This document shows, in pieces, positions 7,215 to 16,097 of a stretch of 32,116 nucleotides of DNA (position 1 is the stretch's first letter; every line of letters begins with the position of its first letter). The DNA lies in contig NZ_LXIE01000033.1 of assembly GCF_001641085.1 (NCBI RefSeq), positions 1-32,116 on the forward strand, given 5' to 3'. Source of the stretch: Aequorivita soesokkakensis. Its GTDB lineage: Bacteria > Bacteroidota > Bacteroidia > Flavobacteriales > Flavobacteriaceae. The notes beneath the pieces are model-generated. The model searched no databases, was not told the origin of the DNA, and saw nothing but the letters and a program-made list of their open reading frames with translations. Both the position numbers and the translations under genes were made by a program.

Positions 7215-7616
7215 ATGAACACAAAACAACACATTGGATTATTATTGCTAAGAGTGAGTATTGCTTTTACCATGTTAATTTACGGGATAAGCAAATTAAA
7301 CTTTGGGATTGAATATATTAATGGTTTACTCGAACACTATGGACTTCCAACATTTTTAGGCTATGGGGTTTTTGTGGGGGAAATCATTGCACCTATTCTC
7401 ATTATTATTGGATTTAGAACCAAACTTGCAGGACTTGTTTTCGCTATTAATTGCATTGTGGCAATTTTAATGGATCGTCTTCCAGACGTGTTAAGCTTAA
7501 ATGAGCACGGGGGTTGGTCAATAGGGATGATTTTCATCTATATGATATTTGGCGTTGCCCTGTTTTTTATGGGTGCAGGGAAGTATGCTTTATCAACAAA
7601 TAACAAATGGGACTAA
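7215..7616 (+). CDS. DoxX family membrane protein
   Basis: 133 residues, four transmembrane helices. The N-terminal LLLLRVSIAFTMLIYGISKL and the GYGVFVGEIIAPILIIIGFRTKLAGL segment are typical of the DoxX/DUF417-like family, which often accompanies redox or thiol-stress enzymes. It lies 11 bp after the barrel protein and 9 bp before the permease. The operon also holds a nitroreductase, which fits a redox or electrophile-stress role (inference). Confidence 0.85.
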   Translation: MNTKQHIGLLLLRVSIAFTMLIYGISKLNFGIEYINGLLEHYGLPTFLGYGVFVGEIIAPILIIIGFRTKLAGLVFAINCIVAILMDRLPDVLSLNEHGGWSIGMIFIYMIFGVALFFMGAGKYALSTNNKWD

Positions 7617-7625
7617 CTACTAGCT

Positions 7626-8072
7626 ATGAAACTTTTGTTATACATATTAGCATTAACTGGAGGTGTATTTTTAGCCGTGCAAGCCGGGTTCAACTCCCAA
7701 TTAGGAGGAATTTTAAAGCAACCTATTGCGGCTGTAATAGCTTCGTCTTTAAGTAGTGTTGTTTTCGGATTCATTATGCTGCTGCTATTGGGAAAAGGCA
7801 GTATTCAACCGATTACAACAGCGTCTGTGCCTTGGTACTTATGGTTTATGGGAGGGTTATTCAGTGTTATTGGAATTTCCATTTACTTCTACGCCATTCC
7901 CAAAATGGGCATTTCTAAAATGATTGCGCTTGGACTTTGCGGGCAGCTTATTTTTTCATTGATCGCAGGGAGATATGGCTGGCTTAATTTACCTGTAGAA
8001 CCCATCACAACTAAAAGGCTTATTGGAACAATAGCTATGCTAATAGGCATTATACTTATTAATACTAAATAA
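7626..8072 (+). CDS. DUF606/YdcZ-type DMT superfamily transporter
   Basis: 148 residues with about five transmembrane helices. It opens LLYILALTGGVFLAVQAGFNSQLG and has the closing pattern GKLIGTIAMLIGIILI-like (here RLIGTIAMLIGIILINTK), as in the half-size DUF606 members of the drug/metabolite transporter superfamily. These probably work as dimers, and their substrate is unknown. The gene is inside the operon, 9 bp after DoxX and 6 bp before the GNAT gene. Confidence 0.85.
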   Translation: MKLLLYILALTGGVFLAVQAGFNSQLGGILKQPIAAVIASSLSSVVFGFIMLLLLGKGSIQPITTASVPWYLWFMGGLFSVIGISIYFYAIPKMGISKMIALGLCGQLIFSLIAGRYGWLNLPVEPITTKRLIGTIAMLIGIILINTK

Positions 8073-8078
8073 TTTACA

Positions 8079-8810
8079 ATGGAACATATTGAATACAATA
8101 TCCATAATTTATTAAATCTTTACGCAACCGTTGGTAAACCATTTAATGGATATGCAAGTGACAGTGCAATAGGTTATAGCCGGATACAGGATTCTGAATG
8201 GCCTAATAAAATTTGGTCTAACCAAAAGCTCACGCCGGATGTTCTTCAAAACATCAAAATCCTTATTGAATCTTCGCAAATTAATTTGCGTTTTATTGAC
8301 TTTGAATTTGATGGCAGAGCAAATCATACACTTATTGTACAAGTGGGATTTGAACTTAGCAATTCCATGCCAGGTATGCATTTAAAGCTTACAAAACCTT
8401 TTGAAACCTCTATCAGATTAAGCTTCAGGATGGTGACTGAAATGGCAGAAGCTAAAATTTGGACCGCTGTTTTTAAGCAATCCTTCGGGTATGTGATAAG
8501 TGAAGACCTCGTATTAAAGAACTTGAATAAAATACATTTCTATATAGCTTTTGAAGATAGTAAGCCTATAGGAGTTGTTAAATTACATCTCACCAATAAT
8601 ATAGCTGGTATCTATAGTCTAGGTGTTCCCGTTGCTTTTAGAGGGAATGGTTATGCTAAAGATATCATGCACTTTGTATTAAATAAAGCAATACAGCAAG
8701 GAGCAACTGTTGCGACTTTACAAGCTTCTAAACTAGGGCAGGGGATGTATGAAAGAATGGGATTTAAAATTGATTTTACAATGCATAGTTATAAATTAAA
8801 AACACAATAA
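8079..8810 (+). CDS. GNAT-family N-acetyltransferase with an N-terminal extension
   Basis: 243 residues. The C-terminal 110 residues form a GNAT fold: a substrate strand (PIGVVKLHL), then IYSLGVPVAFRGNGYAKDIM with the acetyl-CoA-binding R-G-x-G-x-A loop, and a closing QGMYERMGFK. The first ~130 residues resemble no standard GNAT and may be a second, degenerate GNAT lobe or a substrate-specificity domain. Only one base separates its stop from the nitroreductase start, so the two are surely co-transcribed. Confidence 0.8.
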   Translation: MEHIEYNIHNLLNLYATVGKPFNGYASDSAIGYSRIQDSEWPNKIWSNQKLTPDVLQNIKILIESSQINLRFIDFEFDGRANHTLIVQVGFELSNSMPGMHLKLTKPFETSIRLSFRMVTEMAEAKIWTAVFKQSFGYVISEDLVLKNLNKIHFYIAFEDSKPIGVVKLHLTNNIAGIYSLGVPVAFRGNGYAKDIMHFVLNKAIQQGATVATLQASKLGQGMYERMGFKIDFTMHSYKLKTQ

Positions 8811-8811
8811 A

Positions 8812-9441
8812 ATGGAATTACTTAAAAACTTAAACTGGCGTTATGCCACGAAAAAATTTGATACATCGAAGAAAGTGTCGGATGTTAATCTTAATAAACT
8901 AAAAGAGGCTATACAACTATCGGTGTCTTCCTATGGATTGCAGCTGTATAAAGTTTTAATTATTGAAGACCCAGCGATTAGAGAAAAGCTAAAACCGGTG
9001 TCTTGGAACCAAAGTCAGATTACTGATGCATCCCACTTGTTTGTTTTTTGCAATTATACAGATGCTACTCCTGAAGCCATTGACGCTTTTATTAAGCAAA
9101 CGGCTGAAACGCGAGATCTCGATTTGGACAGACTGAACGGCTATGGTGATTTTATAAAAGAAAAATTGCAAGAAAAAACACCTGAAGAAAAAACAAGTTG
9201 GTTAAAGGCCCAAACCTATCTAGCCCTTGGAAATTTATTGAATGCTTGTGCTGAGCTAAAAATAGACGCTTGCCCTATGGAAGGGTTTGAACCAGAAGCT
9301 TATAATAAAATTTTAGGACTTAATGAACAAGGCTTAAATGCTACGGTAATTGCGCCCATAGGGTATAGACATAAGGATGACCACACTATTGGGCAATTAA
9401 AAGTGCGGAGGCCTAAGGAAGCGCTTTTTGAAACAATATAA
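8812..9441 (+). CDS. Nitroreductase-family NAD(P)H-dependent oxidoreductase (NfsB-like)
   Basis: 209 residues, the normal length for the FMN-dependent nitroreductase family. The N-terminal WRYATKKFD is the phosphate/FMN-binding signature of the NfsB/dihydropteridine reductase group. SVSSYGLQLYKVLII is the next conserved block, and ACPMEGFEPEAYNKILGL is the family's C-terminal region. Such enzymes reduce nitroaromatics, quinones or flavin-like compounds using NAD(P)H. It is the last gene of the operon, followed by a strong intrinsic terminator, which marks the end of the transcription unit. Confidence 0.9.
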   Translation: MELLKNLNWRYATKKFDTSKKVSDVNLNKLKEAIQLSVSSYGLQLYKVLIIEDPAIREKLKPVSWNQSQITDASHLFVFCNYTDATPEAIDAFIKQTAETRDLDLDRLNGYGDFIKEKLQEKTPEEKTSWLKAQTYLALGNLLNACAELKIDACPMEGFEPEAYNKILGLNEQGLNATVIAPIGYRHKDDHTIGQLKVRRPKEALFETI

Positions 9442-9463
9442 TATTATGACCGCTTTTTGATCT

Positions 9464-9493
9464 AAAGGTTTGGGCTAGTTCCCAAACCTTTTT
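9464..9493 (+). terminator. Intrinsic terminator after the nitroreductase operon
   Basis: A perfect 11-bp stem AAAGGTTTGGG (9464-9474) and CCCAAACCTTT (9481-9491) around the loop CTAGTT runs into a T tract. It separates the operon from the next Crp/Fnr gene. Confidence 0.9.
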
Positions 9494-9529
9494 TAATTTA
9501 GTGTCTTCATTATTAAAGAAGCTTCCCTT

Positions 9530-10105
9530 ATGGAAAATGAAATTGTAAGGTTAATTTCCAGATACCTTGAACTTACCAATGAAGAAGCTTCAGCTTTTGC
9601 CGAATGTATTCCAATTAGGTCTTTTAAAAAAGGGGATATACTTTTAAGGGAAGGTCAGGTATGCAGGGATTCCTATTTTGTAATTGAAGGCTGCGTTAGA
9701 AAATACTATATTATCGATGGTGATGAACGCACCACTGCATTTTATGTTGAAGATGAATCCATCGCTTCCTTACAAAGCTATACAAATAAAACTCCAGCCA
9801 ATCATTATTTTGAATGTGTGGAGGATTGTAGGTTGGCTGTTTTAAATTATGAAAAGGAACAGGAGTTGTTTAAACGTGTCCCAAAATATGAAGCTTTGTG
9901 CCGTATGTCTATGGAGGGTGACTTTGGTGAGCAACAAGAAGCTTTAGCTAAATTTATGACTTCAAGCCCGGAAGAAAGGTATAAAAACCTTTTGGAAACT
10001 AGACCCGATTTAATACAACGTGTTCCTCAGTACCATTTGGCCAGTTATTTGGGTGTTAAGCCAGAATCTTTGAGTAGAATTAGGAAACGATTAGCTAAAA
10101 AATAA
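9530..10105 (+). CDS. Crp/Fnr-family transcriptional regulator
   Basis: 191 residues starting at ATG. A cNMP-binding-like beta-roll (FKKGDILLREGQVCRDSYFVIEGCV region) is followed by a linker helix and a short C-terminal helix-turn-helix, VPQYHLASYLGVKPESLSRIRK. The HTH is strikingly similar to that of the regulator at 5886, but the sensor halves differ, so the two are related rather than recent duplicates. The gene follows the operon terminator and has its own convergent terminator at 10145-10173. Confidence 0.9.
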   Translation: MENEIVRLISRYLELTNEEASAFAECIPIRSFKKGDILLREGQVCRDSYFVIEGCVRKYYIIDGDERTTAFYVEDESIASLQSYTNKTPANHYFECVEDCRLAVLNYEKEQELFKRVPKYEALCRMSMEGDFGEQQEALAKFMTSSPEERYKNLLETRPDLIQRVPQYHLASYLGVKPESLSRIRKRLAKK

Positions 10106-10144
10106 ATGCTTTTCTAGGACTATTACTTTACGTTTTATGAGAAG

Positions 10145-10173
10145 GATGCTCTAGAAAAAAATTCCAGAGCATC
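10145..10173. terminator. Bidirectional terminator between convergent genes
   Basis: GATGCTCT (10145-10152) pairs with AGAGCATC (10166-10173) around an A-rich loop. It lies between the plus-strand Crp/Fnr gene and the minus-strand lipoprotein gene, where it could serve both. Confidence 0.6.
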
Positions 10174-10201
10174 TAAATAATACCTATTAAACAAGGGGGT
10201 G

Positions 10202-10531
10202 CTATCCTTTTCTTTTAATAACTTTTACGGTTTTATGATCAACCGTCCCTAAGGAAAGGATTCGAAGCCACAAACTGGATTTTGTTTCAATGGTGTATTT
10301 TTCGGCTTCCAATTCGCTAACGAGTGCTTGCACATTACTTTCTTTTACATTGATGCCCAGAATGTGCAAATCACTTGTTTTTTTATAGGTTAGTACTTTT
10401 GTCTTTTCCCCAAATACTTTTCCTCCATTTTCAAATGGTTTTGTTTCTGTATTCACCGCAAATTGTTGCACGGAACAGGAGGATATTGATAAACATACCA
10501 ACATTCCCAATAATACTTTCTTTATGCTCAT
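10202..10531 (-). CDS. Small lipoprotein of unknown function
   Basis: 109 residues. A basic start, hydrophobic stretch and lipobox (LSISSC, Cys19) mark it as an envelope lipoprotein. The mature part has beta-rich segments and ends in KTVKVIKRKG. No family is recognised. On the minus strand a TACTTTTG element (10561-10554) lies about 25 bp before the start and fits a Bacteroidota -7 box, which suggests it is transcribed on its own. Confidence 0.75.
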   Translation of the reverse strand: MSIKKVLLGMLVCLSISSCSVQQFAVNTETKPFENGGKVFGEKTKVLTYKKTSDLHILGINVKESNVQALVSELEAEKYTIETKSSLWLRILSLGTVDHKTVKVIKRKG

Positions 10532-10628
10532 ACTATTAATTTATTTTATGAAGCAAAAGTATACTAGATTTAAACCTTGTTCATTGACTTTGGTTAAGAA
10601 GGAAGAATTACAAAAACGCAATAAATAA

Positions 10629-10662
10629 GAAGCCAGACTGTATGTCTGGCTTCTCCTTTTTA
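10629..10662. terminator. Strong intrinsic terminator hairpin
   Basis: A perfect 10-bp stem, GAAGCCAGAC (10629-10638) and GTCTGGCTTC (10644-10653), has loop TGTAT, T-rich flanks on the plus side and an AT-rich stretch on the minus side. By position it ends the minus-strand unit containing the 64-aa ORF and the T9SS protein. Confidence 0.85.
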
Positions 10663-10691
10663 ACCCTAATCAATCATACTAATGAAAAAAA

Positions 10692-10886
10692 TTAACTAGC
10701 TTCTTTCAATATCGCATTAAGGCGCTTACCACTTATTTTTACTATTTTAATATTATTTTGACCCCTACCTTCCCGTTTAGCGATTGTACGGGTTAAAAAA
10801 ATTGGTAAAAATCCATCAAGTAATATTAGTCGGTGCGACTCTTCGGTTACAATAGCATAGTAATAGGTTTGATTAACTGTAATCAT
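10692..10886 (-). CDS. Small hypothetical protein downstream of a T9SS protein
   Basis: 64 residues from an ATG placed 7 bp after the stop of the large T9SS-sorted protein, and followed by a strong terminator, so it is probably the second gene of that unit. The sequence is mixed, with a central hydrophobic stretch (LILLDGFLPIFLTRTIA) and a basic C-terminal half (KIVKISGKRLNAILKEAS). There is no signal peptide and no known motif. Being real is supported by the spacing and the terminator; the function is unknown. Confidence 0.5.
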   Translation of the reverse strand: MITVNQTYYYAIVTEESHRLILLDGFLPIFLTRTIAKREGRGQNNIKIVKISGKRLNAILKEAS

Positions 10887-10893
10887 TTATCAC

Positions 10894-13206
10894 CTAATTG
10901 TTAGTTTTTATTACTTTTTTAATTGTTGTTTTTCCAGATTCTGCAGTTATATGTAGGATATATATACCCGGTGAGAAATGAGATAAATTAATTTCAGAAG
11001 TATTAAAAACTTCAATTAATTTTTTACCTGTTGTAGCAAACATTGCAACGGATCTTGGCTTTTCACCAGCAACAGATACATTTATTAAATCTGTAGTTGG
11101 ATTCGGATAAATTAAAGCATCTTGTTTTGCAAGAATATTTTCTTCAAAGCTTAATGTTTGGAGGTCGATAAAATATTTTACTAAGCCTAAATCAACACTT
11201 CCTATATAAACCTCAGCGCTTTCTTCATTAAATTGAACAGCAGAAGCAGTGGAACCTATTGATAATAGCTCATTATTGTCTATAAATTCCCAAGTTTGTC
11301 CTTCATCTGTGGAATAAATTATTTTAAATTCAGAAATGCGTGAACTGTGGATCATTCCTACTAGATGACCAGCAGTAGCGGTAGAATGAAAAATTTGATG
11401 TACAAGTTCATCATAAATTCTATTCCACGTTGCCCCATTATCTAATGAGGTAAAAACACCTATATTGGTGGCAATAGTTAGTTGTTGACTATTAAAAGGA
11501 TTTGCGTTTAAACTTAATATGAGGTCTGAACGATTATCCAATAATTCTAGCCCTGTGTTTGAAAGATTCCAACTTACCCCAAAATCTTCTGATTTATAAA
11601 CTGTTGTTCCTATAGTAATTAAAATATGGCCTTGGTTTGATGGATCAAAATGAATGCCTTTGACTAATCCATTTTCTGGTAAAGAAATATCACTTGTTAC
11701 TATGGAATTCAGGTCGCTTACATCCGCACGTTTAAGCTGGACGTTTCCATTGGTATCTGAGAATGAAAACCAAATGACACTTGTGTCAAAAGGATCGGTT
11801 CCGGTAGCATCTAATGAGTTCATGAAGGTATTGAGTATTTGATGCTTATTTTGCCCATGGTCTATACTTATCTCAAGATCAGATCCAAACCATCCAGAAC
11901 TAAATGTAAATATTCTGCCTTCGACAAATTTATCTGTAAATAACGTGGGTGCATCTCCTTGTGTATACCAATCAATGGGTAGAATATCGAAGTTTGCTTC
12001 CTCTTCTGTTATTAAATTTCTATTGATGTACCCGTATTGAACACCATAATACAAATGTCCATCCCCTTCCGGAAATAAACCTATTGAACCTGTAGATAAG
12101 TAAAAATTGTTTTTTGCCCAAGTTAAAGTGGCTCCTCCATCATTTGAAAACTGAGGATGGTAATTGCTGGTTATAAAAATTTCGTTTTCATTGAAGGGGT
12201 TAAAAGAAAGATTTGTTCCATAATAATAGCCGTGCACATCACTTGTATCGTGAACATAATTTTCCCAGGTTATTCCGTTATCGGTGGAAATTATTATTTC
12301 ATTTTCCTCTAAAACCATAATGCTATTTTCAATCTGTGGATTAAATGCAATAAAAGTAATGTCATTCAGTTGTTCGTCTGTAAAAGTGATAGGAACTGTA
12401 TGCCAATTTTCACCTCCATCAACTGAACGGTATAAGTTTTCGACCGTACTACCAAAACTTATTCCTGTGCCGATATAAATAACATTCGTGTTGTGAGGAT
12501 TAAACACTACTGGAGCTAAAACAACTCCTTGTAATTTTTCCTCCCAAGTTCGACCTCCGTCGTATGATTGAAATAATCCACCATCAATACCATTAGGGCC
12601 TAATCCCCTAGTTAAAATCAGATGGTTTGGATTGTTGGGGTTTATTGCGACACTGTTTATGGCCACGTCGTCGTGCTCAGATTTTGTATAGACTAAATCC
12701 CAATTTTGGCCACCATCCGTGGTATAGTATGTGTTTTCTAAGGTGCCAAAATCTATTTTAGTATTCATCAAGATTACATTAGGATCTGCCTCATAAATGC
12801 TATACGACTTTATATATTTATCACCAGAGCTATAAGGAATTTCAATTTCATCAATAATGGTATTGGACCTTAAATCTAAAATCATTATTGTGTTATTTGC
12901 AGACCCTTGATTGTACTTAATAAAACTCAAAGCCGAGTTGTTTCTCGCTAGCCTTAAATCTTTAAAAGTTGTAACATCTTGCACAGACATTGAAAATAAT
13001 ACTTCCCAATTTTGGCCATTATCATTTGATACCAAAATATGATTATACAGCGTAGTTGCGTATAATTTGTTTTCAACTGAAGGGTCATAAGTAATATTGA
13101 AAATTCTTCCGTAGTCAGATGATCCAACAGCTTCCAATTGTGCGAATCCTTTCTGGAATATGGAGAGGGCCATAACCAGAAAAAGCCAAGTAAATTTGTG
13201 TTTCAT
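10894..13206 (-). CDS. Secreted Asp-box (sortilin/BNR-like) beta-propeller protein with T9SS sorting domain
   Basis: 770 residues from the ATG at 13206, which begins a clean signal peptide (MKHKFTWLFLVMALSIFQKGFAQ). The frame is open a further 24 codons, but those residues are charged and unlikely. The body carries about ten Asp-box motifs of S/T-x-D-x-G-x-x-W type, such as SNDNGQNW, TTDGGQNW, SVDGGENW, STDNGITW, SLDNGATW and STDEGQTW. These pack as multi-bladed propellers in sortilin/Vps10, sialidase-like and xyloglucanase-like proteins. The last ~80 residues are a type A sorting domain (LIYPNPTTDLINV through FSPGIYILHI), so the protein should be exported by T9SS and attached or released at the cell surface. 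No catalytic residues are evident, so a binding role is as likely as an enzyme. It follows a TPR-HTH regulator by 117 bp. Confidence 0.9.
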   Translation of the reverse strand: MKHKFTWLFLVMALSIFQKGFAQLEAVGSSDYGRIFNITYDPSVENKLYATTLYNHILVSNDNGQNWEVLFSMSVQDVTTFKDLRLARNNSALSFIKYNQGSANNTIMILDLRSNTIIDEIEIPYSSGDKYIKSYSIYEADPNVILMNTKIDFGTLENTYYTTDGGQNWDLVYTKSEHDDVAINSVAINPNNPNHLILTRGLGPNGIDGGLFQSYDGGRTWEEKLQGVVLAPVVFNPHNTNVIYIGTGISFGSTVENLYRSVDGGENWHTVPITFTDEQLNDITFIAFNPQIENSIMVLEENEIIISTDNGITWENYVHDTSDVHGYYYGTNLSFNPFNENEIFITSNYHPQFSNDGGATLTWAKNNFYLSTGSIGLFPEGDGHLYYGVQYGYINRNLITEEEANFDILPIDWYTQGDAPTLFTDKFVEGRIFTFSSGWFGSDLEISIDHGQNKHQILNTFMNSLDATGTDPFDTSVIWFSFSDTNGNVQLKRADVSDLNSIVTSDISLPENGLVKGIHFDPSNQGHILITIGTTVYKSEDFGVSWNLSNTGLELLDNRSDLILSLNANPFNSQQLTIATNIGVFTSLDNGATWNRIYDELVHQIFHSTATAGHLVGMIHSSRISEFKIIYSTDEGQTWEFIDNNELLSIGSTASAVQFNEESAEVYIGSVDLGLVKYFIDLQTLSFEENILAKQDALIYPNPTTDLINVSVAGEKPRSVAMFATTGKKLIEVFNTSEINLSHFSPGIYILHITAESGKTTIKKVIKTNN

Positions 13207-13288
13207 TGTTGTTTGTTTTTTTAAATGATTAAGTGGCGAAAGTGAAGAATTGAATGTTTTTTGAAGAATTTCTGACACGAATTACTAG

Positions 13289-13314
13289 GACATACGTCAA
13301 GAAAAAGTATGACA
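13289..13314. promoter_or_regulatory. Imperfect dyad upstream of the T9SS protein
   Basis: GACATAC (13289-13295) and GTATGAC (13308-13314) form an inverted repeat with one internal mismatch in each arm pair. It lies in the 117-bp gap between the TPR-HTH gene and the T9SS gene and could be a binding site for that regulator. This is a suggestion from position only. Confidence 0.25.
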
Positions 13315-13323
13315 TCGCTTGTT

Positions 13324-14874
13324 TTACTGTAGTTCGGAGAGGTAAGGATATAGGCTAGAAGTATCGGTTAATCCTATCTTTTTAGCAATACGTTCCTTTC
13401 TTTTTCTGCAAGCATCCTGAGTTATGTTAAAAAGAGAGGCAATTTCTTTTATAGAAAGGTTCATGTATAAATAGGAAATGAATCGAATATCATTTGTGTT
13501 TAAAGAGGGATGTTTTTCTTTTAAAGTTTTCAAAAACCCATAGTTTGCTTCTTCAAAATGAACCAAGAAATCATTCCAGCTTGCATCATTTCTTAAATGT
13601 GATTTTAATTGAAGTACTAATTTTTTTAGATCGCTGTTACTGTCCAGATCTTTATATGATTTGATGGCTTGTAAGACTTCTTGAAGCAACTCATTTCTGC
13701 TTGCTATTTTCAACGCTTTTACCGTCAGTTTTCTATTTTTAGATTCCAACTCGTTTTCGAGTTCCAACATTTTAATCTTCTGATCACTTTCAGAAATGAT
13801 TTTCTTTTGTTGGAATTTTGAGATATGCATTCTCCAAGCCCAAATTGAAAGTAAAAGCAATAGGGCAATAGCGCTAATTAGTATATAAAATACTTTACGT
13901 TCTGCGTTGAATTCTAGGGTATTATCTTCTAACTCTTTTTCGAAACGTTTGATATCGAATTTTACCTTATTGCCTTCAAACTGATTTCTACTTTTAACCC
14001 TAAACAGGCTATCTTTTAAAATAATTACCGAATCCCTATATGTTCGTGAGCTTGTGAAGTCTTTTGAATTATAGGAGAGCAAGGAGAGTTGCTCGTATAT
14101 TTTAATTTGGATATCAAGGCTGCCCTTAAGGTAGTTAGCCTCTTGGGCATATTGTTTCGCCCGTGACCAATCACCTTTTGTTTGGTATATTTTTGAAAGT
14201 AGTAGGTATGCTTCCGATTGGTGTTCTATGAGCTCAGCATTTTTTAATTCTGGAATAAGGGCGTTAATTAAATTTTCTGCATCTTTCAAATCTCCTTTTA
14301 AAAAGTGATTCTCTGCCAGGGCATATTTACCTTGAAGTAAAATGTTTTTTTCATTTCCCAGGAGGGGAAATGCAATTTTTAAATATTGGTTCGCTTTATC
14401 TAAATGGTTGAGTTTATTATAAACAAGGCCCAAATTTATGGCATAGATTCCTATTTTAACTTTCTCATTATATTCACTTGCTATGTTGTAAGCCTTTAAA
14501 AAATAATTTTCAGCTTCTTTATACTTCTTTTCCTCAAAGTATAAAATACCAACATTATTTAAAACAACCATTTCCCTTTGGGGGTTTAGATGGGATACTG
14601 CAACATTATATGCAGCCAAGTAGTTCTGTAGGGCCTCACCAAATTCTGATAGTTGATAATAATTATTGGCTATATTATTGAGGGCTAAAAACTGCTCTTC
14701 ATGCCATTGGTGTGAATTGGCAATATTCTGGGCATTTATAAGTAGTTCTAGGGAATTAGGGTGATCTTTTTTTTGCAAAGCCTTAATGGCTGTTTGAATC
14801 ATTTCGTTACATTGCTGCCTCGATTTTTGAAGTGGGCTAACTATTATTAATAAGACAATAAAAAATAACTTCAT
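13324..14874 (-). CDS. TPR-domain membrane regulator with LuxR-like C-terminal HTH
   Basis: 516 residues. It has a signal/anchor sequence (LFFIVLLIIVSPLQ) and then tetratricopeptide repeats over about 300 residues (e.g. ALQNYLAAYNVA, AENYFLKAYNIA). A transmembrane helix follows (VFYILISAIALLLLLSIWAW, near residue 330-350), then a coiled coil and a C-terminal helix-turn-helix (FISYLYMNLSIKEIASLFNI followed by RKRKERIAKKIGL) of the LuxR-like class used by Bacteroidota TPR regulators. The architecture implies a periplasmic TPR sensor that signals to a cytoplasmic DNA-binding tail. It lies 17 bp after the SDR gene and just before the Asp-box T9SS protein, its likely target or partner. Confidence 0.85.
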   Translation of the reverse strand: MKLFFIVLLIIVSPLQKSRQQCNEMIQTAIKALQKKDHPNSLELLINAQNIANSHQWHEEQFLALNNIANNYYQLSEFGEALQNYLAAYNVAVSHLNPQREMVVLNNVGILYFEEKKYKEAENYFLKAYNIASEYNEKVKIGIYAINLGLVYNKLNHLDKANQYLKIAFPLLGNEKNILLQGKYALAENHFLKGDLKDAENLINALIPELKNAELIEHQSEAYLLLSKIYQTKGDWSRAKQYAQEANYLKGSLDIQIKIYEQLSLLSYNSKDFTSSRTYRDSVIILKDSLFRVKSRNQFEGNKVKFDIKRFEKELEDNTLEFNAERKVFYILISAIALLLLLSIWAWRMHISKFQQKKIISESDQKIKMLELENELESKNRKLTVKALKIASRNELLQEVLQAIKSYKDLDSNSDLKKLVLQLKSHLRNDASWNDFLVHFEEANYGFLKTLKEKHPSLNTNDIRFISYLYMNLSIKEIASLFNITQDACRKRKERIAKKIGLTDTSSLYPYLSELQ

Positions 14875-14891
14875 TTAATCTAATATTATAT

Positions 14892-15551
14892 CTACCAGCT
14901 TCTAACCTTTCCCTTATGCCAAAACTGTCCGCTTTCAACGTCATTGCTTAATAAATTTAAAATGTCCGCAGCCACATCTTTGGGTAGGCGTGGGGCTACT
15001 TTTCCTCCCATATCGGTTTGCGTCCAACCTGGATCTAGAGACGATACTTTTATATTCTGACTTTCCAATCGCTTTGCCAACAACTTAGTGTACATATTTA
15101 AAGCTGCTTTAGACATTTTGTAATGAGGCTGAAACTCATCAAAATTCAATTCGCTAAAAGAGCCCCAATCTGAAGTAATATTTATGATATTTGCTTTAGG
15201 GTTTAAGCGTGGAATGAGTTTTTCAGTTAGTTCAATAGTGCCAAATACATTAATATTAAAGGTTTGTTTTAACTGTTTCATATTAATTACTGAAGCATCC
15301 CATTTTTCAAGCAAAATACCGGCATTGTTTATTAAAAAATCTAGTTTAAGATCCCCTAAACTGTCAATAAATTCAACAATAGTATCACTATTTGACAAAT
15401 CGATTTTTAAACATTGAAAATTAGGTTGGTTTAATGTATGATTTCCAGAAGTTGAACTTCCAATAACTTGCGTATTTGCATTTTTAGTTAACAACTCAAC
15501 CGTTGCTAAGCCAATGCCTCTGCTGCTTCCTGTAACTATTCCGTATTTCAT
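14892..15551 (-). CDS. Short-chain dehydrogenase/reductase (SDR)
   Basis: 219 residues, a classical SDR: the NAD(P)-binding TGSSRGIG at residues 7-14, NNAG at 75-78, a catalytic Ser near 127 (ITSDWGS) and the Tyr144-x3-Lys148 pair (YKMSK). The late DPGWTQTDMGG segment is the usual family signature PGW-x-T-x-M-G. It is an NAD(P)H-dependent carbonyl reductase of unknown substrate. Its ATG overlaps the TGA of the upstream membrane-protein gene as ATGA, so the two are translationally coupled. Confidence 0.93.
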   Translation of the reverse strand: MKYGIVTGSSRGIGLATVELLTKNANTQVIGSSTSGNHTLNQPNFQCLKIDLSNSDTIVEFIDSLGDLKLDFLINNAGILLEKWDASVINMKQLKQTFNINVFGTIELTEKLIPRLNPKANIINITSDWGSFSELNFDEFQPHYKMSKAALNMYTKLLAKRLESQNIKVSSLDPGWTQTDMGGKVAPRLPKDVAADILNLLSNDVESGQFWHKGKVRSW

Positions 15552-16093
15552 AATAATTCCTGTTTATTCCTTTTCGTCAAAATAATAAGGGTAATAATAT
15601 AAATGATTACAATTGTAAAAGGGATTACCACAAATCGTTGTTCTGGAAATAGATACCAAAACGATACAATTAAAATGGTTCTTGTAAGTGAATGGAAAAT
15701 ACCCACCCAATGTTTAATAATCCATGAAAATGGTAACCACATGGTTCCTGTTAAAACTCCTACTGTTAATGGTAATGATGTATAATCTTTCAAAAAGAAA
15801 GGTATGGCAATAGCATAGACCAACACAGCTTGAGCCACTGTATATAGAAACAAACTGTCAAATACATTTTTAGGCTTTGTTTTGTCCAAAAAGTTTTCAC
15901 CTGTAAATTTTGATATAAATAGTGCCAAATACACAATACTTCCGGTGGCTATAAACAATACCCAAACAGTAATTCTTTCTGGTAAGAACAGACCCGAAAT
16001 GCCAACCAAAAACCAAGCAATCATTCCAGAGAGTGGTGTTGCTAAAAATTTTCTGCTTGCAAATTCAATGCGTTGTTGTTCTAATCGTTCCAT
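15548..16093 (-). CDS. DUF7010-like integral membrane protein
   Basis: 181 residues with about five to six hydrophobic segments and a charged N-terminal start (MERLEQQRIEFASRKF). The arrangement and the LPFSWIIKHWVGIFHSLTRT stretch fit the DUF7010 group of small membrane proteins of unknown function, as best I remember that family. It lies 4 bp after the metallo-beta-lactamase-fold gene and overlaps the SDR gene by 4 bp. Confidence 0.65.
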   Translation of the reverse strand: MERLEQQRIEFASRKFLATPLSGMIAWFLVGISGLFLPERITVWVLFIATGSIVYLALFISKFTGENFLDKTKPKNVFDSLFLYTVAQAVLVYAIAIPFFLKDYTSLPLTVGVLTGTMWLPFSWIIKHWVGIFHSLTRTILIVSFWYLFPEQRFVVIPFTIVIIYIITLIILTKRNKQELL

Positions 16094-16097
16094 ACTT

